Source: Marinoscillum sp. 108 (GTDB lineage: Bacteria > Bacteroidota > Bacteroidia > Cytophagales > Cyclobacteriaceae). From it: a DNA stretch of 64,000 nucleotides. The notes under the pieces are model-generated. The model ran no database searches, had not been told where the DNA came from, and saw only the letters and a program-made list of their open reading frames with translations. Positions 52,869 to 62,700 of the stretch are shown here, piece by piece. The position numbers and the translations under genes are program-made. The stretch is taken from NCBI RefSeq assembly GCF_902506655.1, contig NZ_LR734808.1, forward strand, positions 248,001-312,000, read 5' to 3'. How positions within the stretch are numbered: position 1 is the stretch's first letter; each line of letters begins with the position of its first letter.

Positions 52869-52919
52869 GTCAGTTCAGGCTTCTTGTGCAATCACTAACC
52901 ATTTACAAACACTAGTTCA

Positions 52920-53702
52920 ATGATGAATCGAATAGATCAGGCATTTATAGATAAAAAGGATCACCTGCTGAATGTGTATTTCACTGCCGGGTATCCCGAA
53001 CTTAATGATACACTTGAGATTGCCAGGCACCTCAATGATGGTGGGGCGGATCTCATAGAAATAGGTTTGCCCTTTTCTGATCCCATAGCGGACGGCCCGA
53101 CCATACAGGAGAGTTCGCACGTGGCATTGGAGAATGGAATGACACTCGCTTTACTCTTTGAGCAGCTTAAAGACCTTCGGAAAACTGTACAGGTGCCGGT
53201 GTTACTCATGGGCTATATCAACCCAATTCTTCAGTTTGGTTTTGAGGCGTTTTGCAAAAAATGCCAGGAAGTGGGTGTGGATGGTTTGATCCTGCCGGAT
53301 CTGCCTATGTATGAGTATGAAGAGACCTACAAAGAGGTGCTGGATCAATATGGCCTTTACAACGTTTTTCTGATTACCCCTCAAACTTTGGGCGACAGGA
53401 TCACCAAAATAGATGAGCTAAGCAAAGGGTTTATTTACATGGTTTCATCTTCCAGTACCACAGGAGCCAAATCCGGTATTAGCGAAGAGCAGATCGCCTA
53501 TTTTGAGCGAATCAAAGCCCTAAATTTGAAGAACAGGAAACTCATTGGTTTTGGGATTTCCGATTATGCTTCTTTCAGTAAGGCCTGTGCATATGCCGAT
53601 GGGGCCATCGTAGGCAGTGCATTTATTAAATTGTTGGCAGAGGATAAATCTGCTGCATCTATTAGCAACTACATTCATCAACTCAAAAATCCCCAGTCAT
53701 GA
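52920..53702 (+). CDS. trpA: Tryptophan synthase alpha subunit
   Basis: 260 residues. Catalytic Glu in LIEIGLPFSDP and Asp in ADGPTIQ; GVDGLILPDLP and SSSSTTGAKSG phosphate loop. Releases indole from indole-3-glycerol phosphate into the TrpB tunnel. Overlaps the DAHP synthase start by four bases. Confidence 0.96.
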   Translation: MMNRIDQAFIDKKDHLLNVYFTAGYPELNDTLEIARHLNDGGADLIEIGLPFSDPIADGPTIQESSHVALENGMTLALLFEQLKDLRKTVQVPVLLMGYINPILQFGFEAFCKKCQEVGVDGLILPDLPMYEYEETYKEVLDQYGLYNVFLITPQTLGDRITKIDELSKGFIYMVSSSSTTGAKSGISEEQIAYFERIKALNLKNRKLIGFGISDYASFSKACAYADGAIVGSAFIKLLAEDKSAASISNYIHQLKNPQS

Positions 53703-54700
53703 TCATACAGCTAGAACCAAATATTACTGCCGAACAGAAGGAAGGGCTGAAAGCCCAGATAGCTTCGTTGAAATACAAAACAAATGATGTGAAAACCCAA
53801 ATGGGGGAGTATATCATTGGTATTGGTAAGGAAAAGTTTGATGTGCGGAACATTGGACACCTGCCTGGCATCAAGGACATTCATATAGTATCTGATGACT
53901 ACAAACTGGTCTCGCGCAAATGGAAGGTGAACCGAACGGCCATAGACCTGGGCGATGGCGTGCTGATAGGGGATGGGCACTTTGCCATGATGGCCGGACC
54001 CTGCAGTATTGAGGGTGAGGAAAATATCGAAAAGACCATCCAACACCTGAAAGAAAATGACATCAAAATCATGCGTGGAGGGGTATATAAGCCAAGGAGC
54101 TCACCATACTCTTTTCGGGGTATGGGCATCGATGGCTTGAAACTTTGGTACAAAGCTGCCCGAGAGAATGGTATCAAAATCGTGACTGAGGTGATGCAGG
54201 TGTCGCAGATAGCTGAGATGTACGATTATGTAGATATCTATCAGGTGGGTGCCAGAAATACTCAAAACTTTAACCTGCTGGATGAGCTTGGCAAAGTGGA
54301 TAAACCTGTGATGATCAAGAGAGGAATCTCGGGCACTATTGATGAACTGCTGTACAGTGCGGAATATGTTTTTGCGGGAGGTAATGAGCGACTCCTCTTG
54401 TGCGAAAGAGGCATCAGGACCTATGAGAAAGCCTCACGAAACACCTTTGATATCAACGCCATTCCTATCCTGAAGGAGAAAACCCATTTGCCGGTGATTG
54501 CAGATCCATCTCACGGGGTTGGCATCAGAGATTATGTGGAGCCGGTGGCCCTTGCTGCTACGGTGGCTGGTGCCGATGGGGTGATTTTTGAGATCCATGA
54601 GAAACCCGAAAAGGCTTTTTCTGATGGTCAGCAAACCCTCGACTTTGAAGAGTCTGCCAAGTTGATCAGAAAGATGCGAGCTTTGAAAGAGCTGGATTGA
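53699..54700 (+). CDS. 3-deoxy-7-phosphoheptulonate (DAHP) synthase
   Basis: 333 residues of the KDPG-type barrel class (type I beta, AroF of Thermotoga type) with an N-terminal ferredoxin-like regulatory domain (about residues 1-70). Conserved: MAGPCSIE, RGGVYKPRSSPYSF, DIYQVGARNTQNF, ADPSHGVG. It commits erythrose-4-phosphate and PEP to the shikimate pathway. Placed last in the trp operon by ATGA overlap, so chorismate supply is tied to tryptophan demand. Confidence 0.93.
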   Translation: MIIQLEPNITAEQKEGLKAQIASLKYKTNDVKTQMGEYIIGIGKEKFDVRNIGHLPGIKDIHIVSDDYKLVSRKWKVNRTAIDLGDGVLIGDGHFAMMAGPCSIEGEENIEKTIQHLKENDIKIMRGGVYKPRSSPYSFRGMGIDGLKLWYKAARENGIKIVTEVMQVSQIAEMYDYVDIYQVGARNTQNFNLLDELGKVDKPVMIKRGISGTIDELLYSAEYVFAGGNERLLLCERGIRTYEKASRNTFDINAIPILKEKTHLPVIADPSHGVGIRDYVEPVALAATVAGADGVIFEIHEKPEKAFSDGQQTLDFEESAKLIRKMRALKELD

Positions 54701-54703
54701 AAC

Positions 54704-54736
54704 ATCAGGGGGTGTCTAATCAAAACATCCCCTGAT
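54704..54736. terminator. Hairpin between the trp operon and PAS kinase
   Basis: ATCAGGGG-(g)-TGT (54704-54715) pairs with ACATCCCCTGAT (54725-54736), nearly perfect, with an eight- to nine-base loop. T-run weak on either strand. Probable shared end for the convergent genes. Confidence 0.65.
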
Positions 54737-54746
54737 TACTTCATCA

Positions 54747-57700
54747 CTAGTCGTCTGTCATTGGAATTTCTATGATGATCTGACATCCTTCTTCCGGCGC
54801 TGTATGGATTTCCATGTTTCCATTAAACATCTCTACCCTTCTTCTTATATTATTAAGGCCGATCCCTTCACCGTCATGTTTAGGATTGAATCCCTTTCCA
54901 TCGTCCTGCAGGATCATTTGTAGTTTAAACTCGTTGACTTGAAACCAGAAGTCAAGTTTTGTGGCCTGTGAATGCTTAAGAATATTATTCAGTTGCTCTT
55001 GTAGAATTCTGTAAATATTCAGCTTGATTACAGCACTTAACTCCACCTCAGGGCAGATTTGAGTGTCAAAATTAATCTCATACTGATCATTCGTATTAAT
55101 GCTTTGTAGGAGCTTATGCATGGCATCTTCCAGTGGAGTCTCTTCCATGTTGGAGGGAGCCAGACGGTGAGAGAGCTTTCGGATGTCATTGATCGCACTG
55201 TCCGTATAGGAGTGGGCTTTGGCTATACTCTGGTGATCATATCCAGGAATCGACTGAAGATGGTTAAGGTTCATGACGGATGCCACCAATAGCTGAATGA
55301 TGTTGTCATGAAGTTCCCGTCCGAGTTCATAACGTTCTTCCTCTTGGGTATTGATAATGGCCTTGGCGATCTTCTGTTCAGCAGTGACTCTTTCAGTAAT
55401 GTCTCTACACACCCCAATCATTGATAGGGGTTCCCCATCTTCATTCTTAGTTACTATCGCGTGAGCTTCGATGTGACGAATGTCATTGTTGGTCCATACC
55501 ACTCTGAATTTCTCATTGAAGTGGCCCGTTTTCATGGCTTCTTTCACCTTGGTTTCAAAGCTGGCCACATCCCGTGGATGTATGCACTTAGTCCAGTCTT
55601 CATATTTGTGATCAAAATCATCAAAGCCAACCTCATACATGCCAAACATGTATTCGTTCCAGACCATTTTGTTATCTGGGATGTCCCAATCGAAAATGCC
55701 CATGTGAGCAGAGGTAGTGGCTAAAATGAGTCGATTGGAAAGTTCTTGGAGCTCTTTTTCAGCCTTTTTCTGGTCCGTGACATCCTGCATGGCTCCCAGC
55801 ATCCTCACTGGGATTCCATTGTCATCGAACATGACATATGATCTGTCCAGGATAGAGCGGTATGAACCATCGGGGTCTTTGAAGCGGTACTCTTCAATAA
55901 TAGAAGTCTTTCCATGGCGCAACGCATCACTCATCGATTTTTTCAGTTTGTCTATATCATCTGGATGCACTCTGGAGAAGAATGATTCATCACTTAGGAA
56001 GTCCGTGGTTCTGTTCTTTCCATAGAAAGAATAGAGCTGATCATTCCCAATTAATGTGTTGTTTACAATGTCCCAATCCCAGACAGCATCATTTGTGGCT
56101 TTGGCTATCAGTTCATAGCGTTCGTTAGATTTCCGAATAGCTTCTTCGGCTTTTTTGCTCTCTGTGAGATCCAGGAATGAGCCCAGAATTTTGAGTTGCT
56201 CGTCGGGTGCAGCCATAAAGGCGAAACATCTGATCAGAAGCGTTCCGTACTTGTTTGAAGCAATTTCATAGCGAATTTCATCTGTCCAGCCTGTGGCTTT
56301 TCTGTTTTGAATTTGTTCTAATTTTTCCAGGATTTTCCCTTGATCTTCAGGGTGGATTTTCTCCAGCCATTCGTCAAAAGAGGGGAGGCCATTGGCACGA
56401 TCGAAACCGAAAAGGAGATAGTGACTATCGCTCCACCAGGCTTTGTTGCTGGACGGACACCATTCAAACAGTGCATCGTTGGTGGCTTTGGCTATGAGGT
56501 CGAAGCGCTCATAGGATTGCTGCAACTTCAAATCTCTTTTTTTGGATTCTGTAATATCCTGTAGCGTTCCTTCTACACGAATCAATTTTCCGTTTTTATC
56601 AAAACTAATACTACTTACGGCTTGTATGTAGCACACGTCTCCATTACTTGTAATGAATCGGAATTCAGTTTCTCGCCCCATTCCGTCTTTGGCCATGGCT
56701 TGTCGGTCTGCCGATACTTTTTGTCGGTCATCAGGGTGGATCATCATTTTGAAGGTTTCCTCAGGTATTGGGCCATCCGATTTATTCGATCCGCAGATTT
56801 TGTACATTTCATCTGACCAGTAGGTCTCGTTGGTGTCCCAGTTCCATTCCCAGTATCCCAACTTGGCTATTTCCTGAGCAGTAGTGAGTTGTTTGTGAGA
56901 CTTCTGGAGAGATTTCTCGGCATTCACTTTCTCACTAATGTCAATCCCAACACCCATCAGGCATGTTTCATCGTTATACTGTATGGCAATTCCTGTAAAG
57001 TAGTAGGGCACTCGTTGACCATTTTTCAGCAAAAAGTCTGCTTCCACATTATCCTCACCGGATACGAATACATTCCCAATTTTTTCTGCAAGTAACTCTT
57101 GCTGATCCTCTGGGAAAAACTGGATAGGATGCATCTTGATGATTTCATTACCGGTGTAGCCCGTTACGGATTCGAAATTGCGGTTCCATCTGAGAAATTT
57201 TCCTTCTTGATCATACAAGTAAAACACACCGGGGAGACTATTTATAATGTTGTCAGAGAGCTCTTTTTCGTCGATAATTTTTTTCTCGGAGAGCTTTTGA
57301 GCAGTGATGTCCTGTGTAGCTCCTTTGAGTTTGACCACTTTTCCACCCTCAACCACCGGCTGTCCGATCACCCTTAGCCATTTGTCAGAGTCCAGAAGCT
57401 GAACTTCCAGATCATAGGGCTTCTTGGTTTTGATGGCATCATAAATGGCATTTTGAATCTTCTTTTGTGAGTCTGATGAGTAGAGGTTGATCCAGGACTC
57501 TTGATCTGAAGGTATATTCTCTTTTAGGTTATGTATTTCAAGAAACTCTGGGCTCCATATCCCCTTGGCCGCTGAATTAATTTCAAACTCCCAGGCGCCG
57601 ATCTTTGCAATGCGACCAACTTCCCGGAGGATTTGCTCCCCTTCCCTCAGCGCTTTTTCAGCTTCTTTTCTTTCAGTGATGTCTCTCACGATCGCCTGGA

Positions 57701-59534
57701 TGTTTCCATCTTCGGTGAGTTTGGAGCTAATCTCCACATTAAACTTCTCTCCATTCTTTCTCATCGCTACGCGCTCCACCATCCGATGGGTACCTGAGAG
57801 CAGGTCTTGCATCATCTCGGGTAAGTCATCTGCCTCTATCAAATCCAGGATACCGAGTTTCTTTACCTCCTCGGCAGTATATCCCGTCATCCTTAAGCCA
57901 CTTTGGTTCACGTCGATAATCCTTGCCTTGGTATCAGTAATGAAAATACCATCAGATGCGTGTTCAAATAGAGATCTAAACTTTTGTTCACTCTTTTCTA
58001 TATTTTTCCGGGCATCTCGCCTGGCGGTCACGTCATGCTGCACACCGAAATGTCCTATGATTCTTCCTGCCTCGTCGTAAAGTACAGTATAATCACCCTC
58101 TACCCAGAATTTAGAGCCATCCATTCTCCGCTCATCGGTATCCACTCTCAGTTTACCCTTGTCAAAAAAGTCAATCCAAATCTTTTTGCTGTTTTCCAGG
58201 TCGTGCTCGAAAAAATCTCGTGGAGTAAGGCCGATGAAATCCTCCTTTTGGGCACCATACTGATCCAGCATGGCCTGATTGATGTTGGTGATCCGCTGGT
58301 GGTCAAAGACATATTCCATGACGGTACCCTTGTCAGTTTGATCATTCCATTCTATTGGCTCCTCCAGCATCATAAAGAAAAATCCGGATAGGGAGTTGTT
58401 GAAGAAGAGGTCAAGTTCCTTCTTGCTTTCTAGCAAGTCATTTTGCACCCTCTTGTTCTCCGTGATGTCTTGGACCAATGACATCACGGAGGTTACTTCT
58501 CCTCGTTCGTTTTTTACAGTAGAGTTATACCAAACACAGTCTATGATCTTGCCGGATTTGGTGTAATTTCGGTTGATGGAGACGTTTCCACTTACTTTTC
58601 CAGACATCAAATCAACTGCTACTTTGCTGGTTTTTTCCAGGTCCTCTTCATAGATGAGATTGAAAGCAGTGATGTCGTTGCTGAGAATTTCCTCACTTGA
58701 CCATTCAAAGATCTCCTCACACCTGGAGGACCATTGGGTTACTGTTAGCGATTGATCATATTCTACTATACCCAGTGGGCTATTGCTGAGGTGGCCAGCC
58801 AGCTGTTCATAAGCGCCCTTGAGCTCTTTCTCAGCAGTTTTGGTCTTGGTGATGTCATTGGCGGTGACCAGGTGATGAGGTGTGCCATTGAGGTCAAAGA
58901 TTTCTATGGAAAGTAAAAAGGTAATATAAGATCCCGTTTTGCTTAGTACTCTTCTCTCCAAATCACGAATGCTGTTGCCTTTGGCCAGATGCCTGAGAAT
59001 CTCTTCTCGGTTTTCCGCATTTTCTTCTGTCACAAGTCCAATCTCGAGAGCGGTTTTCCCAATGAGCTCCAGCTTTTCGTAGCCTACGATCTGACAAAGG
59101 GATTCATTGATGTCAATGATTTTATGCTGATCGTCCAAAATAGCCATTCCTATCACGTTGGAGTGAAAGGTTTTATGAAATAAGGAATCTTCAGATAGTT
59201 GACCTATCAGATCAGGCATTTTTATAGTGATCAGGCATCCCACAAAAGTTTCTGTATAGGGCTCGCCTTCATGTGTGAAAGAATACTCGCAAGGAACCAT
59301 TTCTCCTTGTGCGGTAGATACAAAAGTTATTCCTTCACTTTCCCTGGAGATATCCAGCGATGAAGTTCGGAGTATGGTTTGAATTGGAGTGTCACATAAT
59401 GACTTAAAACCAGTTAACTGATGTGCCCTTTCATTGGCTTCAAGGATACTTCCATTGGAGTCAATCAGGAATACGGATAGAATCCCATTTTTTATCAATG
59501 GGTGGTTTCCTTTGGATTTGACAATATCATGCAT
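54747..59534 (-). CDS. Multi-PAS sensor histidine kinase
   Basis: 1595 residues from the ATG at 59534, with no signal peptide or membrane helix. About eleven PAS domains follow one another (for example VFLIDSNGSILEANE, GMAILDDQHKIIDINE, GIFITDTKARIIDVNQ, and three near-identical RYELIAKATNDA-type starts), most with PAC motifs. The C-terminus has an HisKA_3 dimerisation region with phosphoacceptor His in RELHDNIIQLL (about residue 1410) and an HATPase (DDGKGFNP, GIGLNNIRRRV), the NarX/DesK type. Soluble sensor of many cytoplasmic signals or redundant ones; its response regulator is not in the window. Confidence 0.92.
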   Translation of the reverse strand: MHDIVKSKGNHPLIKNGILSVFLIDSNGSILEANERAHQLTGFKSLCDTPIQTILRTSSLDISRESEGITFVSTAQGEMVPCEYSFTHEGEPYTETFVGCLITIKMPDLIGQLSEDSLFHKTFHSNVIGMAILDDQHKIIDINESLCQIVGYEKLELIGKTALEIGLVTEENAENREEILRHLAKGNSIRDLERRVLSKTGSYITFLLSIEIFDLNGTPHHLVTANDITKTKTAEKELKGAYEQLAGHLSNSPLGIVEYDQSLTVTQWSSRCEEIFEWSSEEILSNDITAFNLIYEEDLEKTSKVAVDLMSGKVSGNVSINRNYTKSGKIIDCVWYNSTVKNERGEVTSVMSLVQDITENKRVQNDLLESKKELDLFFNNSLSGFFFMMLEEPIEWNDQTDKGTVMEYVFDHQRITNINQAMLDQYGAQKEDFIGLTPRDFFEHDLENSKKIWIDFFDKGKLRVDTDERRMDGSKFWVEGDYTVLYDEAGRIIGHFGVQHDVTARRDARKNIEKSEQKFRSLFEHASDGIFITDTKARIIDVNQSGLRMTGYTAEEVKKLGILDLIEADDLPEMMQDLLSGTHRMVERVAMRKNGEKFNVEISSKLTEDGNIQAIVRDITERKEAEKALREGEQILREVGRIAKIGAWEFEINSAAKGIWSPEFLEIHNLKENIPSDQESWINLYSSDSQKKIQNAIYDAIKTKKPYDLEVQLLDSDKWLRVIGQPVVEGGKVVKLKGATQDITAQKLSEKKIIDEKELSDNIINSLPGVFYLYDQEGKFLRWNRNFESVTGYTGNEIIKMHPIQFFPEDQQELLAEKIGNVFVSGEDNVEADFLLKNGQRVPYYFTGIAIQYNDETCLMGVGIDISEKVNAEKSLQKSHKQLTTAQEIAKLGYWEWNWDTNETYWSDEMYKICGSNKSDGPIPEETFKMMIHPDDRQKVSADRQAMAKDGMGRETEFRFITSNGDVCYIQAVSSISFDKNGKLIRVEGTLQDITESKKRDLKLQQSYERFDLIAKATNDALFEWCPSSNKAWWSDSHYLLFGFDRANGLPSFDEWLEKIHPEDQGKILEKLEQIQNRKATGWTDEIRYEIASNKYGTLLIRCFAFMAAPDEQLKILGSFLDLTESKKAEEAIRKSNERYELIAKATNDAVWDWDIVNNTLIGNDQLYSFYGKNRTTDFLSDESFFSRVHPDDIDKLKKSMSDALRHGKTSIIEEYRFKDPDGSYRSILDRSYVMFDDNGIPVRMLGAMQDVTDQKKAEKELQELSNRLILATTSAHMGIFDWDIPDNKMVWNEYMFGMYEVGFDDFDHKYEDWTKCIHPRDVASFETKVKEAMKTGHFNEKFRVVWTNNDIRHIEAHAIVTKNEDGEPLSMIGVCRDITERVTAEQKIAKAIINTQEEERYELGRELHDNIIQLLVASVMNLNHLQSIPGYDHQSIAKAHSYTDSAINDIRKLSHRLAPSNMEETPLEDAMHKLLQSINTNDQYEINFDTQICPEVELSAVIKLNIYRILQEQLNNILKHSQATKLDFWFQVNEFKLQMILQDDGKGFNPKHDGEGIGLNNIRRRVEMFNGNMEIHTAPEEGCQIIIEIPMTDD

Positions 59535-59702
59535 AGGCGCTTGAATTAATCTCAAACAAATCAACCATTAAAAAAGGTCTTACTATTGAAAACTCGTTGA
59601 GTGAGGGGATTTGATCGTCAGAAATGGGTTATTCAAAGGGAGATCATTGCCATTAGTCGTAAGACAGTACTTTATCCAAACCCATCTTTCGACCGTCATT
59701 TG

Positions 59703-59778
59703 ATATGATATATTTTCATATAACGAATTGATGGCATGAAGGTTCTTTTATCCGATCCCTGGCTTATTGTTATCTTTG
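59703..59778 (+). promoter_or_regulatory. Promoter region of phenylalanine 4-monooxygenase gene
   Basis: TATCTTTG at 59771-59778 is an exact TAnnTTTG, 37 bases before the start codon. An upstream inverted repeat ATATGA (59703-59708) / TCATAT (59716-59721) could bind a regulator. No clear -33. The rest of the 281-base gap 59535-59815 shows nothing else. Confidence 0.55.
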
Positions 59779-59815
59779 TAGGGAACAATAACCCAAAACC
59801 CCAAGTTTGTATTGT

Positions 59816-60559
59816 ATGAAACAGATTTATGGACATTACACTGACGAGGATTTCCAGGTATGGAAGATTTTATACGAGCGTCAGATCAAAAACCTTCCGG
59901 AGGCGGCTTGTGACGCGCACATGGAAGGTTTGGAGAAAGTAATTTTCGTACCTTCAGAAATACCCCATTTTGACGGTACCAATGAAATTTTGGAAAAGCT
60001 CACTGGTTGGAGACTCGCTGTAGTACCGGGTATCGTCCCTGATTACACCTTCTTTGAACTGATGTCTAACCGACGGTTTCCGGCTACCACATGGCTCAGG
60101 AAGATGGAAGAGCTGGATTATTTGGAGGAGCCAGATATGTTTCATGACGTCTTTGCTCATGTCCCATTGCTTACCAATCAGGCCTTTGTGGACTTCTTGC
60201 AGGAGCTGAGTAAGATTGGTCTTGGCTATGTAGGAAATGACTATGCCATCGAAATCCTGTCCAGAATCTATTGGTTTACTGTAGAGTTTGGTTTGATTCA
60301 GGAGCAACAGGGATTGAGGATTTATGGTGCGGGCATATTGTCCTCAGCAGGGGAGACTAAATTTTGCCTGTCGGACAAGCCTCCGAAACATGATTTTGAT
60401 GTGCGAACCATCGCGCAGACAGATTACAGGAAGGATGTGTTTCAGGAACAATATTTTGTAATCAAATCCTTTGAGCAATTGTACCAGAGTCTACCGGAGA
60501 TCAAAGAAGTTTTGGCTGAAATGGTGGAGAAAAGAAAGGAAGAAAGTGTGCTTGCTTAG
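59816..60559 (+). CDS. Phenylalanine 4-monooxygenase
   Basis: 247 residues from the ATG at 59816. Hydroxylates phenylalanine to tyrosine using tetrahydropterin and O2. Iron ligands: two His in DMFHDVFAHVPLL and a Glu in WFTVEFGLIQEQ. The bacterial form has only the catalytic domain, as here. Neighbours are the trp operon and histidine genes, so it may supply tyrosine. Followed by a strong terminator. Confidence 0.94.
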   Translation: MKQIYGHYTDEDFQVWKILYERQIKNLPEAACDAHMEGLEKVIFVPSEIPHFDGTNEILEKLTGWRLAVVPGIVPDYTFFELMSNRRFPATTWLRKMEELDYLEEPDMFHDVFAHVPLLTNQAFVDFLQELSKIGLGYVGNDYAIEILSRIYWFTVEFGLIQEQQGLRIYGAGILSSAGETKFCLSDKPPKHDFDVRTIAQTDYRKDVFQEQYFVIKSFEQLYQSLPEIKEVLAEMVEKRKEESVLA

Positions 60560-60590
60560 CATTTAGGATATAAATTTGTTTTCATAAAAG

Positions 60591-60635
60591 ACCGTCTCAA
60601 TTGATCATGAAAATCTTTTGGGACGGTTTCTTTTT
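60591..60635 (+). terminator. Intrinsic terminator after phenylalanine 4-monooxygenase gene
   Basis: ACCGTCTCAA pairs with TTGGGACGGT, loop about 17, then TTTCTTTTTG. The hisH start lies only ten bases beyond, so the his genes need a promoter inside this region or readthrough. Confidence 0.75.
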
Positions 60636-60644
60636 GTTCATAGC

Positions 60645-61229
60645 ATGAAAGTAGCCATTGTAAAATACAACGCTGGAAACATCCAGTCCCTGACCTTTGC
60701 CCTGAACCGGCTGGGGATTACTCCGGTGCTGTCTGATGACCCGCAAATACTCCTCACTGCCGATAAGGTGATATTTCCTGGGCAGGGAGAGGCCAGTTCG
60801 GCCATGAGGAGCCTGAGGGCAGCCGGGTTGGATCAGGTACTCAGACAGCTCAAGCAACCCTTTTTGGGTGTATGTCTGGGGATGCAGCTCATGTGTACTT
60901 CCTCTGAAGAGAATGATACACAAGGATTAGGTATAATACCCGAGAAGGTTCTTCGTTTCGCGGATCCTTCGGTGAAGGTGCCTCATATGGGTTGGAATGA
61001 CATTACCGACTTGAAGTCACCTTTGACGCAGGGGATAGATGAGCATAGTTATCTCTATTTTGTGCACAGTTATTACGTGCCACTGAGTGAGTATACCATT
61101 GCTACCTGTGCTTATCCACAGCCTTTTAGCGCTGCACTTCATAAAGATAATTATTATGCCATTCAGCCACACCCCGAAAAGAGCGCTGATGCCGGTATGA
61201 AACTATTGGATAACTTTTTGAAACTATAA
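60645..61229 (+). CDS. hisH: Imidazole glycerol phosphate synthase, glutaminase subunit
   Basis: 194 residues from the ATG at 60645; an earlier in-frame start lies within the terminator. Nucleophile Cys77 in GVCLGMQ, His in QPHPEKSAD. Supplies ammonia to HisF. First of four contiguous his genes; next starts two bases after its stop. Confidence 0.95.
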   Translation: MKVAIVKYNAGNIQSLTFALNRLGITPVLSDDPQILLTADKVIFPGQGEASSAMRSLRAAGLDQVLRQLKQPFLGVCLGMQLMCTSSEENDTQGLGIIPEKVLRFADPSVKVPHMGWNDITDLKSPLTQGIDEHSYLYFVHSYYVPLSEYTIATCAYPQPFSAALHKDNYYAIQPHPEKSADAGMKLLDNFLKL

Positions 61230-61231
61230 GG

Positions 61232-61945
61232 ATGGAAATTATTCCGGCTATTGACATCATTGACGGGCAGTGTGTCCGCCTTACCAAAGGGGATTATGAT
61301 CAGGTCACCAGATATTCGGATGATCCGGCACAGGTAGCCCGCGATTTTGAACTGGCGGGAATTTCCAGACTTCATGTGGTGGACCTGGATGGAGCCAAAG
61401 CCCGGCATGTGGTGAATATTGATACCCTTAGAAACATCACTTCGGCCACTGGGCTTTCCGTCGATTTTGGCGGGGGAGTGAAGACCAGGGAAGATCTGGA
61501 ACTGGTGCTGGCGGCAGGTGCGAAGCAGGTGACTGCCGGAAGCATTGCGGTGAGTGATAAGGAGGAAGTCAAAAAGTGGATTGAAGAATTTGGCCCGGAT
61601 AAAATTATCCTCGGAGCGGATGTGCTGGATGGAAAGGTAATGGTTTCGGGCTGGCAGGAATCCTCCGGAGAGGAGCTGATGGACTTTCTGAACTATTATG
61701 TGCAGTTGGGTATTCAATATGTCATCTGTACCGATATCAGCAAAGATGGAGTATTGGCCGGGCCGTCTTTTGAGCTGTATGAAGCCATACAGCTGCGATT
61801 CCCAGCGCTTCACCTGATTGCCAGCGGGGGTGTTTCCGGAAAGGATGACCTCATAAGATTGAAAAGACAAGGCCTCTATGGCGCTATTGTAGGAAAGGCT
61901 TTTTATGAAGGAAGATTAACTTTGGAAGAACTGACAACCATCTGA
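61232..61945 (+). CDS. hisA: ProFAR isomerase
   Basis: 237 residues, TIM barrel. [12 protein letters not shown] (catalytic Asp near 8) and CTDISKDG (second Asp), with GGVSG phosphate loop. Isomerises N'-(5'-phosphoribosyl)formimino-AICAR-phosphate. TGATG coupling to hisF. Confidence 0.95.
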   Translation: MEIIPAIDIIDGQCVRLTKGDYDQVTRYSDDPAQVARDFELAGISRLHVVDLDGAKARHVVNIDTLRNITSATGLSVDFGGGVKTREDLELVLAAGAKQVTAGSIAVSDKEEVKKWIEEFGPDKIILGADVLDGKVMVSGWQESSGEELMDFLNYYVQLGIQYVICTDISKDGVLAGPSFELYEAIQLRFPALHLIASGGVSGKDDLIRLKRQGLYGAIVGKAFYEGRLTLEELTTI

Positions 61946-62700
61946 TGCTCACAAAAAGAATCATACCTTGCCTCGATATAAAGGACGGACGCACTGTCAA
62001 GGGCGTGAACTTTGTAGACCTGCGGGATGCGGGTGACCCTGTAGAACTGGCAGAAAGATATACACGTGAGGGTGCCGATGAGCTGGTATTTTTGGATATT
62101 TCTGCCACTTTGGAGAAGCGAAAGACGCTCTTGGAGCTGGTGCGAAAGGTGGCTGAAGCCATTCATATTCCTTTCACCGTAGGGGGTGGAATCAGTTCCG
62201 TTGCGGATGTGCGGGCGTTGCTCAATGAAGGTGCTGATAAGATATCCATCAACTCATCAGCGGTGAAGAACCCAGACCTCATAGATGAACTGGCCGCCGA
62301 GTTTGGTAGCCAGTGCATTGTAGTGGCCATAGACAGCCGCAATGTGGATGGAATTGATTGGGTACATACCCATGGAGGCACCCGGCCTACTGAGCTGGAG
62401 ACGATCGCCTGGGCAAAGGAAGTGGCCAGAAGGGGAGCCGGGGAGCTTCTACTGACTTCCATGGATCATGACGGTACCAAAGCCGGTTTTGCTGTGGATC
62501 TGACCCAGAGGGTGAGCCAGGCGGTTAACATCCCAGTGATTGCTTCCGGCGGAGGGGGGGACGAGTCCCATTTTGTGGAGATCTTTGGAGCAGGGGAGGC
62601 CGATGCTGCTTTGGCGGCCAGCATTTTTCACTATCAGGAAGTGGAAATCATGCATTTGAAGGATGAATTGATTAAAAATAACCTACCAATAAGAAAGTAA
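61945..62700 (+). CDS. hisF: Imidazole glycerol phosphate synthase, cyclase subunit
   Basis: 251 residues, TIM barrel. Catalytic Asp in [12 protein letters not shown] (about residue 11) and in AIDSRNVDG (about 130); GGGISS and SGGGGDE phosphate loops. With HisH makes imidazole glycerol phosphate and AICAR. TAATG overlap with hisI. Confidence 0.96.
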   Translation: MLTKRIIPCLDIKDGRTVKGVNFVDLRDAGDPVELAERYTREGADELVFLDISATLEKRKTLLELVRKVAEAIHIPFTVGGGISSVADVRALLNEGADKISINSSAVKNPDLIDELAAEFGSQCIVVAIDSRNVDGIDWVHTHGGTRPTELETIAWAKEVARRGAGELLLTSMDHDGTKAGFAVDLTQRVSQAVNIPVIASGGGGDESHFVEIFGAGEADAALAASIFHYQEVEIMHLKDELIKNNLPIRK

